DNA of 64,000 nucleotides from Celeribacter indicus (lineage in GTDB: Bacteria > Pseudomonadota > Alphaproteobacteria > Rhodobacterales > Rhodobacteraceae): positions 1 to 64,000 of the forward strand of contig NZ_CP004394.1 of assembly GCF_000819565.1 (NCBI RefSeq), given 5' to 3'. Within the stretch, counting starts at the first letter, position 1, and every line of letters starts with the position of its first letter. Both the position numbers and the translations under genes were made by a program. Positions 63,186 to 64,000 of this stretch are shown here, piece by piece. The notes under the pieces are model-generated. The model was not told where the DNA came from. It saw only the letters and a list, made by a program, of their open reading frames with translations, and ran no database searches.

Positions 63186-64000
63186 ATGGATGGGCGGCAG
63201 GACGAGACGATCTGGGGCGGGGTCCACGCGCCCGACGAGGACTTTCTGGCACGGGCGCGGCCCGAGGCGCCGCTCGAGCCGGATTTGCCGATCGTGGACA
63301 CGCATCTGCATCTGTGGCGCCTGTTTCCCGACAGGCCCTATCTGTTGCCCGAACATGCCGCGGACATCGCGGCCTCGGGCCACAATGTCACCGGCTCCGT
63401 CTATGTCGAATGCGGCGCCTTCTATCGCGCCGGGGGGCCGGAGCACCTCCGGCCCGTGGGCGAGACGGAATTCGCCGTCGGGCAGGCAGCGATGGCCGCG
63501 AGCGGTCGGCTGACCCGCGCGAAGGTGGCGCAGGCCATCGTCGGCCATGTCGATCTGACCCTCGGCGACCGGGTCGAGGAGGCGCTTGCCGCCCATCTCG
63601 AGGCGGCGAACGGGCGGTTCCGCGGGGTGCGCGACCGCGCGAAATGGGATGCCGATCCGGTGGTGAAGGGTAAGTGGAGCGCCGATGCGCCGCACCGCTT
63701 CGTCGATCCGCGCTTTGCCGAGGGGCTGCGCCGGCTGACGCGGCTGGGGCTCAGTTTCGATGCGAGCATCTATCATCCGCAACTGCCCGACGTGACGGCC
63801 ATGGCGCGGGCGCATCCGGAGGCGAATATCGTGCTGATCCATACGGCAAGCCCGGTCGGCCATGCCTCCTATGCCGGGCGGGAGCGCGAAAACCTCGCGG
63901 ACTGGACGCGCTGGATGAAGGAGCTTTCCACCTGCCCGAACGTGTCGGTGAAGCTCGGCGGCATCCTCATGAACCTGGCGAACTGGGATTTCACCACGGC
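63186..64000 (+). CDS. COG3618-type amidohydrolase, truncated by window end
   Basis: An open frame of 271 codons running off the window end, so the C-terminus is not seen. PIVDTHLHLWRLFP at residues 35-48 holds the metal-binding HxH; SVYVECGAFYRAGGPEHL, FRGVRDRAKWDAD, FDASIYHPQLPDVTAMA and VLIHTASPVGHASYAG follow in the order of the group. It is related to the amidohydrolase at 52442-53536 (shared YHPQ-P block). A GAGGAGGAG ribosome binding site precedes the ATG. Divergent from the Liv-type binding-protein gene across 229 bases, so the importer may feed this hydrolase. Confidence 0.85.
   Translation, partial: MDGRQDETIWGGVHAPDEDFLARARPEAPLEPDLPIVDTHLHLWRLFPDRPYLLPEHAADIAASGHNVTGSVYVECGAFYRAGGPEHLRPVGETEFAVGQAAMAASGRLTRAKVAQAIVGHVDLTLGDRVEEALAAHLEAANGRFRGVRDRAKWDADPVVKGKWSADAPHRFVDPRFAEGLRRLTRLGLSFDASIYHPQLPDVTAMARAHPEANIVLIHTASPVGHASYAGRERENLADWTRWMKELSTCPNVSVKLGGILMNLANWDFTT

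Overview
The window looks like the start of a repABC-type extrachromosomal replicon (plasmid or chromid) from a Rhodobacteraceae-like alphaproteobacterium. The evidence is very high GC with strong GCG/CTC-type codon bias, a repA-repB-repC operon beginning at base 1, a counter-transcribed RNA candidate in the repB-repC gap, and seven perfect 16-bp palindromes just downstream of repC. No rRNA, tRNA, transposase, integrase, phage or CRISPR sequence was found. Almost the whole window is catabolic and transport genes.

Layout. 0-4 kb: replication and partition (repABC, ctRNA, parS-like array). 4-13.7 kb: first half of a glycine betaine catabolic island. It holds a minus-strand operon etfB-etfA-purU-folD-dimethylglycine dehydrogenase, a divergent GlxA/GbdR-type activator, and fdhA (formaldehyde dehydrogenase); a HpaR-like MarR regulator lies beside it. 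13.8-22 kb: a 39-aa small ORF, a TRAP transporter, pntAB and an MFS exporter. 22-31 kb: an IclR regulator, an SDR and a ribose-class ABC importer in which one permease is fused to a strictosidine-synthase-like/SMP-30 beta-propeller and is followed by a second propeller gene; then a lone WGR protein. 31.6-44 kb: second half of the betaine island (gbcA, gbcB, BCCT carrier, soxBDAG, glyA, sdaA). 44-64 kb: a minus-strand catabolic region with no recognised pathway. It has four 3-hydroxyisobutyrate-dehydrogenase-like genes (one a double-length fusion), a carboxymuconolactone-decarboxylase-like protein, enoyl-CoA hydratase, a 2,4-dienoyl-CoA-reductase-like SDR, a GMC oxidoreductase, two COG3618 amidohydrolases, a NitT/TauT-type ABC importer, an AbrB-family membrane protein, another SDR and a Liv-type ABC importer.

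How the genes work together. The betaine genes form an almost complete route: uptake (BCCT), betaine to dimethylglycine plus formaldehyde (GbcAB), dimethylglycine to sarcosine (DMGDH, electrons to EtfAB), sarcosine to glycine (SoxBDAG), glycine plus methylene-THF to serine (GlyA), and serine to pyruvate plus ammonia (SdaA). FolD and PurU turn surplus methylene-THF into formate and free THF, and FdhA oxidises free formaldehyde. No formate dehydrogenase lies in the window. The DJ-1/AraC regulator is the obvious candidate activator.

The least explained parts are the permease-propeller fusion cluster (22-31 kb), the tandem dehydrogenase region (44-49 kb) and a structured leader upstream of soxB. 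All functional calls come from reading motifs and gene order; no database search was possible.
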